This document shows, piece by piece, positions 32,336 through 41,591 of a stretch of 64,000 bases of DNA (position 1 is the stretch's first letter; each line of letters starts with the position of its first letter). Origin of the DNA: Sphingobium sp. (GTDB lineage: Bacteria; Pseudomonadota; Alphaproteobacteria; Sphingomonadales; Sphingomonadaceae); contig CP136575.1 in the NCBI GenBank assembly GCA_035196065.1, forward strand, positions 1 to 64,000. Direction: 5' to 3'. Below the pieces are notes generated by a model. It had not been told where the DNA came from and ran no database searches. It was given only the letters and a program-made list of their open reading frames with translations. Position numbers and translations under genes: made by a program.

Positions 32336-34606
32336 TCACAGCCCGCGCGACAATAAGGGCAATTCCCTCAATTTGATCCCTGCTGCAGAAAAAAGCGCAT
32401 TGGATATGGCGGGCGCAACTGCGGGCACGCCCAATTCGCTGACACCGCCAGGTTCTTCGTCATTGCGCAGAAATTCGATTTCAATCTCGGGAATGTCCGA
32501 CAATATCGGCAGATCAAGGTCGCGCAGACGCCGCGCCACCGGCAAGCCATTTTCATAATCGGTAGCCGAACCAAGCGCCTGCGCAAGGCCGAACACGATA
32601 CCGCCCTCGATCTGCTGGCGCGCAAGCTCGGGGTTGATCAGCCGACCGCAATCGACGCAGGCCGATATGCGATCGACGCGAACACCATTTTCGTCGGTGC
32701 GCGCAGACGCGATCACGGCGATGTGGCTGCCATACATGGAATGACATGCAATGCCCTTGCCGCTGGCTTCGGCACCACCATCCCAACCCGCCAGCGCCGC
32801 AACGCCTGTAAGACATCGGGCCAGTCGCGTCTGCCCGACTAACATCTGCATGCGGAACGACAAAGGCTCCAACCCCGCAGCAGCGGCCAGTTCGTTGATG
32901 AAACTTTCAACGAAAAAGGCGGTGTAGCTATGCGCATTACCGCGCCACAGGCCAGTAGGAAGTGGCAGGTCTACGGGGAAATGATCGATGCTGAGATTGG
33001 GGATCGCATAAGGCGGGAAGGCCCCGTCAATCGCAAGTGGATCATGTTCACCGGCGACCTCTTTCAACGCTTCAACCGGGCTTGCGCCGCGCAGACGCTC
33101 CACCTGTTCGCGCGCCATTGGCGGCACGGCGATACGGACCGCCATTCCGGCAATCCTTCCCGCCATATCTAGCGAAGCCGTCATCCGGGCCATGGCAGGC
33201 GGACGAACATGATCGCGCATGAAGTCTTCGGGGCGCGACCAGATCAGTTGCACCGGCCGACCGACATGTTTGGCCAGCACGGCAACCTGCGCCGCTATCT
33301 GCGAATCAAGATTCCGCCCGAAACTACCGCCTGCCTGCATCTGGATCAGCGCAACATCATCTGCATCGATCCCGATAGCCTTGGCGGCAGCGATGCGTGC
33401 CGCCTGCGGTGCCTGCGTCGCCAGCCATAGTGTAAGCCGTCCTTGCGCAAATTGGGCAGTCGCACTGCGCGTTTCGATGGGAGCATGCAGCGCCGGCTGC
33501 ACCGAAAACTGGCTACGATAAACGCGCGTACCCGCCGATTTTTCAAGCGTGGCGTCGACCGAGCCGATTTCAACAAAGCGCGCGCCAGGCCCCTTGTCGA
33601 GCGCACGTTCAAGCTGATTGTTGATTGATGCGGTCTCCGGCTTACGTCCGGTAGTGGCAAACACCGGTGCCATGGAGTCGAGCGCCTTGTTCGCCGCCCA
33701 CCAGTTGGTACCAAGCGCCGCAACCCAATGGTCGGTGCGCACCACATCAACCAGCCCCTTGATCCCAATAGCGCCGTCGCGGTCAATCTCCTTGAGCACC
33801 GTGTCGCCGATTGGCCCTGCGCGCACCGATGCATAGAGCATGTCGGGCAGGCGAATGTCGCCCGCGAAATTGGCACTGCCATCGACCTTGGCCGCAGCAT
33901 CCAGCCGGATCGCCTCTTTGCCCGAAATCGCGTTTGCGGCAAAAGGACGCAGCGGAACCGGGCTGGGAACGTCCATTCCCGCAGCATCTGCCACCAGTTC
34001 GGCAAAGGCAATTTTGCGTTTGCCGAAAGTGACAAAACCAGCTTCGGTTTCGCAGCTTTCCCAATCGGTATCCCAACGTTCAGCCGCCGCCATGCAAAGC
34101 ACCGCCCGCGCGGCGGCACCAGCGATGCGGCACGGCCGTTCAAACTGGCGGATCGAGGTTGACCCTGCCGTGATCATGAAATTGTTGCGTGTCACCCATT
34201 CATCGCCCGGCGCATCAAGCCAGCGTTCGTCGCTGATCGCGCCCATTGCGGCAGGAACGAAGGCCGACCGCCATTCGCGCACAAATAATTCATTGGCGAA
34301 GACAGGGCTGGGCAAAGCTGGCTCAACGGCGACCGACCGCCAATCAGCACCCAGTTCGCCCGCGATGATTTGCGCCAGCGCAGTATAGCTACCCTGCCCC
34401 ATTTCGGCTTGAGGGATCGCGACCGTGACACGCCCGTCCTCCCCGATCTTCAGCCATGGGCCGAAGAGATGCTCACCCTTTTCGGCAACCATAGTGGGAA
34501 GGTAGCGGCGCGGCCAAACGGCCCAGCCGACCAGCAGGCCAACGCCAACGCCGCCGCCAATCAGCAGGTTGCGCCGGTTGAGCTGCAGGGGCTTCGCGTC
34601 GCTCAT
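32336..34606 (-). CDS. Orphan molybdenum hydroxylase large subunit, IorB-like
   Basis: 756 residues. The N-terminus is Tat-like (NRRNLLIGGGVGVGLLVGWAVWP, with an RR pair), so it is likely exported with cofactor bound. The rest matches the molybdopterin-binding large subunit of isoquinoline 1-oxidoreductase/aldehyde oxidoreductase type: MVAEKGEHLFGPWLKIGEDG, AIPQAEMGQGSYTALAQIIAGEL, and C-terminal GGSFGRNL, GLWRGNAHSYTAFFVESFINELA. No small [2Fe-2S] subunit gene (IorA) or XdhC-like maturase is adjacent, which is unusual. Its start overlaps the Mrp stop by four bases. Confidence 0.9.
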   Translation of the reverse strand: MSDAKPLQLNRRNLLIGGGVGVGLLVGWAVWPRRYLPTMVAEKGEHLFGPWLKIGEDGRVTVAIPQAEMGQGSYTALAQIIAGELGADWRSVAVEPALPSPVFANELFVREWRSAFVPAAMGAISDERWLDAPGDEWVTRNNFMITAGSTSIRQFERPCRIAGAAARAVLCMAAAERWDTDWESCETEAGFVTFGKRKIAFAELVADAAGMDVPSPVPLRPFAANAISGKEAIRLDAAAKVDGSANFAGDIRLPDMLYASVRAGPIGDTVLKEIDRDGAIGIKGLVDVVRTDHWVAALGTNWWAANKALDSMAPVFATTGRKPETASINNQLERALDKGPGARFVEIGSVDATLEKSAGTRVYRSQFSVQPALHAPIETRSATAQFAQGRLTLWLATQAPQAARIAAAKAIGIDADDVALIQMQAGGSFGRNLDSQIAAQVAVLAKHVGRPVQLIWSRPEDFMRDHVRPPAMARMTASLDMAGRIAGMAVRIAVPPMAREQVERLRGASPVEALKEVAGEHDPLAIDGAFPPYAIPNLSIDHFPVDLPLPTGLWRGNAHSYTAFFVESFINELAAAAGLEPLSFRMQMLVGQTRLARCLTGVAALAGWDGGAEASGKGIACHSMYGSHIAVIASARTDENGVRVDRISACVDCGRLINPELARQQIEGGIVFGLAQALGSATDYENGLPVARRLRDLDLPILSDIPEIEIEFLRNDEEPGGVSELGVPAVAPAISNALFSAAGIKLRELPLLSRGL

Positions 34607-35580
34607 CCCTTTTGCCCTGATCCCCCGTCAAACCATGCAGACAATTTGCGACCGATATCGCCAAAAGCCTGGGCCACCACATCATCGCACAGTGCAGGCG
34701 GGGTGCCGGCATCGCTGGCAAGTCGAACCGCAATATCGAGCGGAATCCGGCCAAGGAAGGGAATACCCATTTCCGCGGCAGCCGCCTCCGCACCGCCGCG
34801 ACCGAAAGGATCACTGATCTCGCCGCAATGCGGGCAGATATAGCCGGCCATATTTTCGACCAGACCGATGATCGGCACCTTCGCTTGGTTGAAAAAACTG
34901 ATGGCGCGGGTGGCATCCATCAAGGCTAGGTCTTGGGGCGTCGAAACAATCAACGCGCCTGCTGGTCGATGCTTTTGAATCATCGAAAGTTGAATGTCGC
35001 CGGTACCAGGCGGCATATCGACCACAATTTCGCGAACCGCGCCCCAATGCGCATCGACCAGTTGCGACAGCGCCTGCCCTGCCATCGGGCCGCGCCATGC
35101 AATTGCCTGACCGGGGGCGGCCAATTGCCCCATGGACAGAAACGGAACCCCGCCTGCGCCTGTCACCGGGTGCATTTTCTTGTCTTCAGCCTCTGGCTTG
35201 ATGCCTTCAACGCCCAGTAGGCGCGGTTGCGATGGACCATAGATATCGGCATCAACAAGCCCGACGGCACGACCTTGCCGGCGCATTGCAACGGCAAGAT
35301 TGGTCGAAAGCGTCGATTTGCCGACCCCACCTTTGCCGCTAGCAATGGCGATCAGGCGCGGCACGATACGCTCTGCTGTCTGCAACAGCTTTACCGGCGC
35401 GCCCGGTGCAGCCGCATTTGCCGCGGCTTCGACCGACTGCGCCAGCGCATCACGCGCGCCAACGTCCAGTCCGGACACGTCCAGCATCAGCAAAACCGTG
35501 CCGTCTTTTTCCCTGATGCCACTCGCGCGGCCTTGTGCAACCGCTGCGATGGCCTCTGTAACTTTACCAATATCAATCAT
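34603..35580 (-). CDS. Mrp/NBP35-type Fe-S carrier ATPase
   Basis: 325 residues from the ATG at 35580. The Walker A motif is SGKGGVGKST (81-90), followed by VDADIYGPSQPRLLG, DMPPGTGDIQLSMIQ and a CPHC pair in MAGYICPHCGEISDPF that can hold a bridging cluster. The N-terminal MIP18/DUF59 domain is short and diverged. Mrp proteins carry [4Fe-4S] clusters to target enzymes. The start is divergent from hflK with a 63-base gap. Its 3' end overlaps the start of a Mo-hydroxylase gene by four bases (ATGA), coupling the two. Confidence 0.92.
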   Translation of the reverse strand: MIDIGKVTEAIAAVAQGRASGIREKDGTVLLMLDVSGLDVGARDALAQSVEAAANAAAPGAPVKLLQTAERIVPRLIAIASGKGGVGKSTLSTNLAVAMRRQGRAVGLVDADIYGPSQPRLLGVEGIKPEAEDKKMHPVTGAGGVPFLSMGQLAAPGQAIAWRGPMAGQALSQLVDAHWGAVREIVVDMPPGTGDIQLSMIQKHRPAGALIVSTPQDLALMDATRAISFFNQAKVPIIGLVENMAGYICPHCGEISDPFGRGGAEAAAAEMGIPFLGRIPLDIAVRLASDAGTPPALCDDVVAQAFGDIGRKLSAWFDGGSGQKG

Positions 35581-35643
35581 GAAATTCCGAATAGAATCAG
35601 ATTGTCGGGAATGACACTGTTTTTCTTGAAACGCCGTTCCTAT

Positions 35644-36783
35644 ATGTCGGCAATGATGAAAAACGAGGATGGCGCGACGCCGCAGGCGTCGCATAACGAA
35701 GGCAAGGGACCATGGGATCTTCCCGGTTCGGGCAAGGGCGGCAGAAAGCCGGCTGAACCTGTGTCGAATGAACCCGAAAATGGCCCGGACGACAAAGGCA
35801 AGACGGCCAATCCGTGGGAACCGCAAAATGCGTCGTCAGGACGTCCGCGTGGTCCCTCGCTTGAGGAACTTTTCCGTCGCCCCGGCGGCGGCGGTTGGGG
35901 TGGCCTTCCGCCCCGTGCCAATGGCAAAAGCTGGTGGCCGATGATCGCCGGCGGCCTTGCCGTCATCTGGCTGGCATGGACCAGCATCCATCGCATCGGC
36001 CCTGAACAAGAGGGCGTGGTTACCTTTTTCGGCAGCTATTCACGTACTGTGGCACCCGGTATCGCGCTGACCCTGCCTGCGCCTATCGAGCGACTGGAAA
36101 AGGTCGACACCCAGCAGATCAGAACCACATCAATCGGTTCGGTTCGCGCGAACAGCGAAAATCTCGTCCTGACCCGCGACCAAAATCTGGTCGACATGGC
36201 CTATGACGTCCGCTGGTCGATCCGCGATCCCGAACTATACCTGTTCCAACTCGACCAGCCCGAAACCAGCGTGCAGGAAGTAGCGGAAAGCGCAATGCGC
36301 GCGGCCGTCGCCAATTTTGACCTGATCCAGGCCATTGGCGGCAGCCGTTCGGAAATCGAGGCACAGGTGCGCCAGCGCATGCAGGCGATTTTCGATGAAT
36401 ATCGCTCGGGCGTTTTCGTCCAGAGCATCTCGATCCGTGAATCCGATCCGCCGGCAGAGGTCAATGAGGCCTTCCGCGAAGTAAACGCCGCGCAGCAGCG
36501 CCGCGAAAGCTATCTCAACGAAGCCCGAGCCTATTCAAGCCGAGTGACCGAGCTTGCGCGCGGTGAAACCGCCGAGTTCGACAAGATTTACGAAGAATAT
36601 CGTCAAGCACCCGAAGTGACCCGCCGCCGGCTCTATTATGAAACCATGGAGCAGGTGCTCGGCAAGGTAGACAAGACAATCGTCGAGACCGGCGGCGTCA
36701 CGCCTTACCTGCCGCTTCCAGCGCTCGAACGGCGCGCCAATCCGACCACTGACACCGTTACTGTCACAGGGAAAAAGCAATGA
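35644..36783 (+). CDS. hflK: FtsH protease modulator HflK
   Basis: 379 residues from the ATG at 35644 (alternatives at 35653 and 35656). The N-terminal half is acidic, Gly/Pro-rich and cytoplasmic, with SLEELFRRPGGGGWGG; one membrane segment (WWPMIAGGLAVIWLAWTSI) is followed by a periplasmic SPFH/band-7 domain: GPEQEGVVTFFGSYSRTVAPGIALTLPAPIERL. HflK and HflC form a cage around FtsH and restrain its protease activity. The stop overlaps hflC by four bases (ATGA). The open frame continues upstream into the mrp region, but those codons are not family-like. Confidence 0.94.
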   Translation: MSAMMKNEDGATPQASHNEGKGPWDLPGSGKGGRKPAEPVSNEPENGPDDKGKTANPWEPQNASSGRPRGPSLEELFRRPGGGGWGGLPPRANGKSWWPMIAGGLAVIWLAWTSIHRIGPEQEGVVTFFGSYSRTVAPGIALTLPAPIERLEKVDTQQIRTTSIGSVRANSENLVLTRDQNLVDMAYDVRWSIRDPELYLFQLDQPETSVQEVAESAMRAAVANFDLIQAIGGSRSEIEAQVRQRMQAIFDEYRSGVFVQSISIRESDPPAEVNEAFREVNAAQQRRESYLNEARAYSSRVTELARGETAEFDKIYEEYRQAPEVTRRRLYYETMEQVLGKVDKTIVETGGVTPYLPLPALERRANPTTDTVTVTGKKQ

Positions 36784-37637
36784 ACCGGCCCTTCCTGCAA
36801 AATCCTTTCGCAATGAGCCTTGCGGGGCTGGGTGTCCTTGTCTTGCTGGGCATGTCGGTTTCGGTCGTTCCTGAAACGCAGCAGGCCATCGTCAGCAGCT
36901 ATGGCAAACCGCTGCGCGTCGTGAACGCCTATAAACCGAAGCAGCAGTTCGGCGAGCGGGCCACAGGTCTTGTGTTCCGCATCCCCTTCATCGAACAAAT
37001 TCAGTATATCGACAAACGCGTGTTGAGCGTCGAGATGGAGCGGCAGGAGGTGCTATCCACCGACCAGTTGCGCCTGCAGGTCGATGCCTTTGCCCGTTTT
37101 CGCGTGACCAAGCCGGTGCTCATGTACACCACGATCCGCAGCGAAGATCGGTTGCGTGATCAGCTGCGCACGATCCTTGGTTCGTCGCTACGCAACGAGC
37201 TGGGCCGCACCACCTTTGCCACTATGCTCAGCCCCGAACGCGGCCAAGTGATGGACCGGGTGCAGACGGCATTGAACCGCGAAGCACGTAAATATGGGGC
37301 AGAGATTATCGACGTGCGTATCAAGCGCGCCGACTTGCCCGATGGCGCCCCGCTGAAATCGGCTTTCGAACGGATGCGCAGTGCGCGTCAGCAGGAAGCA
37401 ATCGCAATTGACGCCGAGGGCCAAAAGGAAGCGCAGATCATCCGCGCCAATGCTGAGGCAGAGGCCGCGCGTATCTACGCCACCAGCTATAACAAGGATC
37501 CCGGATTCTACGATTTCTACCGGTCGATGCAGTCCTATCGCCGCACCTTTGCTCAGGATGGCGAAAATGTCGGCAAGACCAATATCGTGCTGTCACCGAA
37601 CAACGAATTCCTGCGCAACTTTCGCGACGGGCGTTGA
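36780..37637 (+). CDS. hflC: FtsH protease modulator HflC
   Basis: 285 residues with a single N-terminal membrane segment (SLAGLGVLVLLGMSVSVV) and the SPFH domain: TQQAIVSSYGKPLRVVN, then SVEMERQEVLSTDQLRLQVDAFARFRVTKPV and a long helical part (RMRSARQQEAIAIDAEGQKEAQIIRANAEAEAARI). The C-terminus ends in LSPNNEFLRNFRDGR. It acts as the partner of HflK. Overlap of four bases gives equal translation. The Do-family protease gene follows after a hairpin-bearing gap of 135 bases. Confidence 0.95.
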   Translation: MNRPFLQNPFAMSLAGLGVLVLLGMSVSVVPETQQAIVSSYGKPLRVVNAYKPKQQFGERATGLVFRIPFIEQIQYIDKRVLSVEMERQEVLSTDQLRLQVDAFARFRVTKPVLMYTTIRSEDRLRDQLRTILGSSLRNELGRTTFATMLSPERGQVMDRVQTALNREARKYGAEIIDVRIKRADLPDGAPLKSAFERMRSARQQEAIAIDAEGQKEAQIIRANAEAEAARIYATSYNKDPGFYDFYRSMQSYRRTFAQDGENVGKTNIVLSPNNEFLRNFRDGR

Positions 37638-37648
37638 TGAATAGTCGT

Positions 37649-37676
37649 TTGTCGAAGCGCATAGACGGTTCGACAA
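37649..37676. repeat. Perfect inverted repeat after hflC
   Basis: TTGTCGAA and TTCGACAA form an 8-base perfect inverted repeat with a 12-base gap, 12 bases after the hflC stop. There is no T run, so it is not a classical terminator. TTGTCGA/TCGACAA palindromes recur in sphingomonad intergenic regions. It may stabilise the hflKC mRNA 3' end. Confidence 0.45.
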
Positions 37677-37772
37677 GGTGGCAATCGGCAATTTGGGCCT
37701 ATTCAATTGCTGTTCATTATTTGCCCGCAAGGGCTTTGGGGAAATTTCCGGGATCATCCGGACAGGGTTTGA

Positions 37773-39281
37773 ATGAGAGGAAATGATATCGTGCGTTACG
37801 CTTATGGAGTGACTGCCCTCTTGCTGCTGTCAGGCAGCGCATACGCGCTTTCCACGGGTGATGCAGGACCGGTAACGGCGCAAGGCCCCGTGGCCATCGC
37901 GCAATCGAGCCTGGCCCCGCGCGGCGCGCCAGGCAGCTTTGCCGATCTGGTTGAACGGCTGCAGCCAGCGGTTGTGAACATCGCGACCAAGCAAAAGGTG
38001 CAGGTCGCCACCAGCTTCAACCCCTTTACCGGCGAACGCCGCCCGGTAACGCAGGAACAGCAGAGCGGTGGTTCGGGCTTCATCATTTCCTCTGACGGTT
38101 ATATTGTCACGAACAACCATGTCATCGCCGGCGGGCCTGCAGGCGAAGCCGTTGATACGGTGACGGTGACGCTGTTCGACGGTAAGGAATATACCGCAAA
38201 GATCGTCGGCCGCGATCCGACCTCGGATGTTGCTTTGATCAAGATCGACGCAACAAACCTGCCTTATGTCGAAATGGAAAGTTCACAGAAGAATCGCGTC
38301 GGTGACTGGGTGATCGCGATCGGCAACCCGCTCGGTCTTAACAGTTCGGTGACAGCTGGCATCATTTCGGCGCTCCAGCGCAATATCGGTGCAGGCGGTG
38401 CCTATGACCGCTTCATCCAAACCGACACCGCGATCAACCCCGGCAATAGCGGCGGCCCTCTGTTCAACCTGCAGGGCAAAGTAATCGGGATCAACAACCG
38501 CCTGATCTCGCCCGTTGGCGCGAATATCGGCGTCGGCTTTGCCATCCCTGCCGAAGAAGCGCTTCCTGTGATCGAATCGCTGCGTAAGGGCGTGCGCCCC
38601 GAGCGTGGCTATCTGGGGATCGGTATCCAGCAGGTCGGACCCGACATGGCAGACGCCCTGGGGATCGACAAAAACCGCGGCGAATTCGTGACCCGTACTG
38701 TCCCTGGCGAAGCTGCCGACAAGGCGGGATTGAAGGAGGGCGATATCGTCCTCAAGGTCAACGGTCAGGATGTTACCCCAGACAACACGCTTTCCTACAT
38801 TGTCGCCAACATCAAGCCGGGCACGAACATCCCGCTGGAGATCTTGCGCGAAGGCAAACCGATGCGGCTGAACGCCACTGTAGGCACCCGTCCGCCGGAG
38901 GAAAAGCTGGCACAGAGCACCTTTGATCCTGACGAGAACAAGGATTTCGACAATGGTGGCGACAACGGCGATGCAAAAATCATTCGCGACGCCATCGGTG
39001 CCAGCGTGATTCCCCTCAGCCCCGATATCGCACGCCAGTTGGGCATGGATGCCAGCATGAAGGGCGTGGTCATTGATATTCCGGGAACAGGTTCGGCAGC
39101 GCAGGCCGGTATTCGCCGGGGCGATGTGATCGTTTCGGTCAATTATCGCGGCGTGGCATCGCCTGCCCAATTCGCAAGCGCGATTGGCGAGGCGAAAAAA
39201 GCCGGACGCAGCGCCGTGCTGCTCGGCGTCAAGCGCCGCGGCGCTCCGACGCAATATGCGACCGTGCGTCTGGAAGATTGA
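37773..39281 (+). CDS. Do-family periplasmic serine protease (DegP/HtrA type)
   Basis: 502 residues. A signal sequence (VTALLLLSGSAYALS) leads to a chymotrypsin-like domain with His116 (TNNHVIAG), Asp152 (PTSDVALIKID) and Ser226 (NPGNSGGPLF). Two PDZ domains follow (RGYLGIGIQQVGPDMADALGIDKNRG and ISAVIDIPGTGSAAQAGIRRGDVIV-like stretch). It degrades or refolds misfolded periplasmic proteins. The ATG at 37773 may be replaced by a GTG at 37791. The preceding hflKC genes also serve protein quality control. Confidence 0.93.
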   Translation: MRGNDIVRYAYGVTALLLLSGSAYALSTGDAGPVTAQGPVAIAQSSLAPRGAPGSFADLVERLQPAVVNIATKQKVQVATSFNPFTGERRPVTQEQQSGGSGFIISSDGYIVTNNHVIAGGPAGEAVDTVTVTLFDGKEYTAKIVGRDPTSDVALIKIDATNLPYVEMESSQKNRVGDWVIAIGNPLGLNSSVTAGIISALQRNIGAGGAYDRFIQTDTAINPGNSGGPLFNLQGKVIGINNRLISPVGANIGVGFAIPAEEALPVIESLRKGVRPERGYLGIGIQQVGPDMADALGIDKNRGEFVTRTVPGEAADKAGLKEGDIVLKVNGQDVTPDNTLSYIVANIKPGTNIPLEILREGKPMRLNATVGTRPPEEKLAQSTFDPDENKDFDNGGDNGDAKIIRDAIGASVIPLSPDIARQLGMDASMKGVVIDIPGTGSAAQAGIRRGDVIVSVNYRGVASPAQFASAIGEAKKAGRSAVLLGVKRRGAPTQYATVRLED

Positions 39282-39295
39282 TAGGACTTCAAGCT

Positions 39296-39320
39296 CCCCT
39301 CCCGTGCCATGCGGGAGGGG
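39296..39320. repeat. GC-rich palindrome after the Do protease gene
   Basis: CCCCTCCCG (39296-39304) and CGGGAGGGG (39312-39320) form a perfect 9-base stem with a seven-base loop (TGCCATG), about 15 bases after the protease stop. No T run follows. It is a solitary copy of the arm found in the composite element at 21244-21345. Confidence 0.6.
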
Positions 39321-39368
39321 GCATTTAAGGCGCTACCCTTGCGTTGCAGCAAGTGCTAGCAAGCAGCC

Positions 39369-40577
39369 ATGACGCTGAATGACTCACTCTGGCGTGACAA
39401 CGCCGACGCTATCCTGCCCGACCTGATTGAACTGCGCCGCGCGATCCATCGCGAGCCTGAACTCGGTCTGCAAAACCCGAAAACGCTGGCCAAGATCAAG
39501 GACGCCCTCGCTGGTCTGCCGCTCGAATTTCGGGAAGGCCCATCGACCACCGGCCTGCTGGCCGTGCTGAAAGGGCCGAGCAACGGGCGCACCGTGCTGC
39601 TGCGCGGCGATATGGATGCGCTGCCGCTGCATGAAGACACCGGCCTCGATTTCTCGTCCGAAACGGCAGGCGCGATGCACGCCTGCGGGCATGACACACA
39701 TGTCGCAATGCTGGTGGGCGCGGCCAAGATGCTCTGCGCGCGTAAGGACGAACTGGCCGGTACAGTCTATTTCATGTTTCAGCCGGGCGAAGAGGGCCAT
39801 CATGGCGCACGCTTCATGCTCGACGACGGACTAATCGATCCGCTGCCTGACGCGGCTTTTGCCCTCCACATCATGCCCAACGCGCCGCATGGCATCTTCA
39901 CCGGCCGTGCCGGCCCCCTGCTGGCATCGTCCGACGTCCTGTCGATCAAGGTCAAGGGCGCGGGCGGGCACGCCTCGATGCCACATGACGCGACCGACCC
40001 AATCCCCGTCGCCTGCGAAATCGTTTCGGCTATCCAGTCGATGGTAACGCGCAAAATTTCGGTCTTCGATCCCGCAGTCATCACCATTGCCAAGATCGAA
40101 GCGGGCACAACCAACAACATCATTCCTGAAACCGCTTCGATGCTCGGCACGATCCGCACCTTGTCGCCCAAGCGCAGGGCGATGGTCGCCGAAGAGTTGC
40201 ACCGCCTTATCCCCGCCATTGCTGCCGCCCATGGCTGTTCGGCAGAGGTGCATATCGAACAAGGCTTCCCGGTCACAATCTGCGACAATCATGCTGTCCG
40301 TTTTGGCCAGCAGGTGGTTGAGGCGCAGTTTGGGACCGAGAGCTGGATGTCGCTCGATCATCCCATCATGGGCGCGGAAGACTTCGCCTATGTGCTCGAA
40401 AAGGTACCGGGCGCTATGTTCTTCCTCGGCGCCAGCCATGAAGGCGATGACTGGCGTTCCTGCTGCGGCCTCCATTCAAACCGCATGGTCCTCGACGAAC
40501 GTGTGATGGCAAAGGGCGCCGCGCTCCATGCCGCGCTTGCAGAGCGCTTCCTGGCAGAAGGGTTTGACGGCAACTAG
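39369..40577 (+). CDS. M20 family amidohydrolase (hippurate hydrolase type)
   Basis: 402 residues of the M20D metallopeptidase family. Metal and catalytic residues are visible in MHACGHDTHVAMLVGAAKML, FQPGEEGHHGARFMLDDG (the Glu-Glu pair), FALHIMPNAPHGIF and LHSNRMVLDERVM. A dimerisation domain lies near residues 185-295. Family members hydrolyse N-acyl amino acids such as hippurate; the true substrate is unknown. Cytoplasmic, no signal peptide. The DUF808 gene follows after 108 bases. Confidence 0.93.
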   Translation: MTLNDSLWRDNADAILPDLIELRRAIHREPELGLQNPKTLAKIKDALAGLPLEFREGPSTTGLLAVLKGPSNGRTVLLRGDMDALPLHEDTGLDFSSETAGAMHACGHDTHVAMLVGAAKMLCARKDELAGTVYFMFQPGEEGHHGARFMLDDGLIDPLPDAAFALHIMPNAPHGIFTGRAGPLLASSDVLSIKVKGAGGHASMPHDATDPIPVACEIVSAIQSMVTRKISVFDPAVITIAKIEAGTTNNIIPETASMLGTIRTLSPKRRAMVAEELHRLIPAIAAAHGCSAEVHIEQGFPVTICDNHAVRFGQQVVEAQFGTESWMSLDHPIMGAEDFAYVLEKVPGAMFFLGASHEGDDWRSCCGLHSNRMVLDERVMAKGAALHAALAERFLAEGFDGN

Positions 40578-40685
40578 TCGGGCTGCGGCTGCATAGCGCT
40601 CTGTCACGTTGGCGGCGATGCGCTATCGACAAGCGTTCGGTCAGGCGGCTAACAAAAGTCTCAATCCTAAAGAAGAGGTTATACG

Positions 40686-41591
40686 ATGCCTTCAGGCCTT
40701 GCTGCGCTGCTCGACGATATTGCCACTATTGCCAAGGTGGCGTCCGCATCGATCGATGATGTCGCAGCGGCTGCAGGCAAGGCCAGCAGCAAGGCTGCCG
40801 GGGTAGTGATCGACGATACTGCGGTTACGCCGCAATATGTGACAGGCTTTACCCCGGACCGCGAACTGCCAATCATCTGGCGGATCGCAAAGGGATCATT
40901 GTTCAACAAGATCGTCATCATCCTGCCGGTCGCATTGCTGCTGAGTTTCTTTCTGCCACAGGCGATCACGCCGCTATTAATGGCCGGCGGGGCGTTTCTC
41001 TGTTTCGAAGGTGCCGAAAAGGTCCTCGAAAAACTGATGCCGCATGAGCAAGAAACGCTGGCAGAGGAACTTGCCGAGGTCTGCGACAAGACACATGAGG
41101 AGACAATGGTGAAGGGCGCGGTGCGCACCGACTTCATCCTTTCGGCGGAAATCATGGCAATCGCCCTCAACGAGGTGAAAGGCCTTGCTGAAACCTCAAT
41201 CTGGCTGGAGGCCGGCGTTCTGGTAGTGGTCGCCATCGGCATCACCATCGCGGTTTATGGCGTGGTCGGGCTGATCGTGAAAATGGACGATATCGGCTTG
41301 CACATGGCAAAGCGCGAAAATGGCGCATCGCAGGCGATTGGCCGAGGTCTCGTCAGGGCCATGCCGAAACTGATGTCCTTCCTCTCGATCGTCGGCACCG
41401 CTGCAATGCTCTGGGTCGGTGGGCAGATCATCGTCCACGGCTTTGGCCTGCATCCCGCAGACTGGGTGGGCCTGCACGAAGGTGCCGCTGCATGGATTGC
41501 CGACGCGACGATTTCGGGCGTCATCGGCCTTGCCATCGGCGCGGTGATTGTCGGCATCCACCATATGTGGGTGGCGCGCAAAAGGGCCTAG
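40686..41591 (+). CDS. DUF808 inner-membrane protein (YedI-like)
   Basis: 301 residues. The N-terminus (MPSGLAALLDDIATIAKVASASIDDVAAAAGKASSKAAGVVIDDTAVTPQYV) is cytoplasmic-like and matches the family; hydrophobic segments follow (KIVIILPVALLLSFFLPQAITPLLMAGGAFLCFEGAEKV, ILSAEIMAIALNEV, then LEAGVLVVVAIGITIAVYGVVGLIVKM). The C-terminus has two further segments. The function of DUF808 proteins is unknown. AAGAGG lies upstream of the ATG. Convergent with nadB, with a four-base 3' overlap. Confidence 0.9.
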   Translation: MPSGLAALLDDIATIAKVASASIDDVAAAAGKASSKAAGVVIDDTAVTPQYVTGFTPDRELPIIWRIAKGSLFNKIVIILPVALLLSFFLPQAITPLLMAGGAFLCFEGAEKVLEKLMPHEQETLAEELAEVCDKTHEETMVKGAVRTDFILSAEIMAIALNEVKGLAETSIWLEAGVLVVVAIGITIAVYGVVGLIVKMDDIGLHMAKRENGASQAIGRGLVRAMPKLMSFLSIVGTAAMLWVGGQIIVHGFGLHPADWVGLHEGAAAWIADATISGVIGLAIGAVIVGIHHMWVARKRA

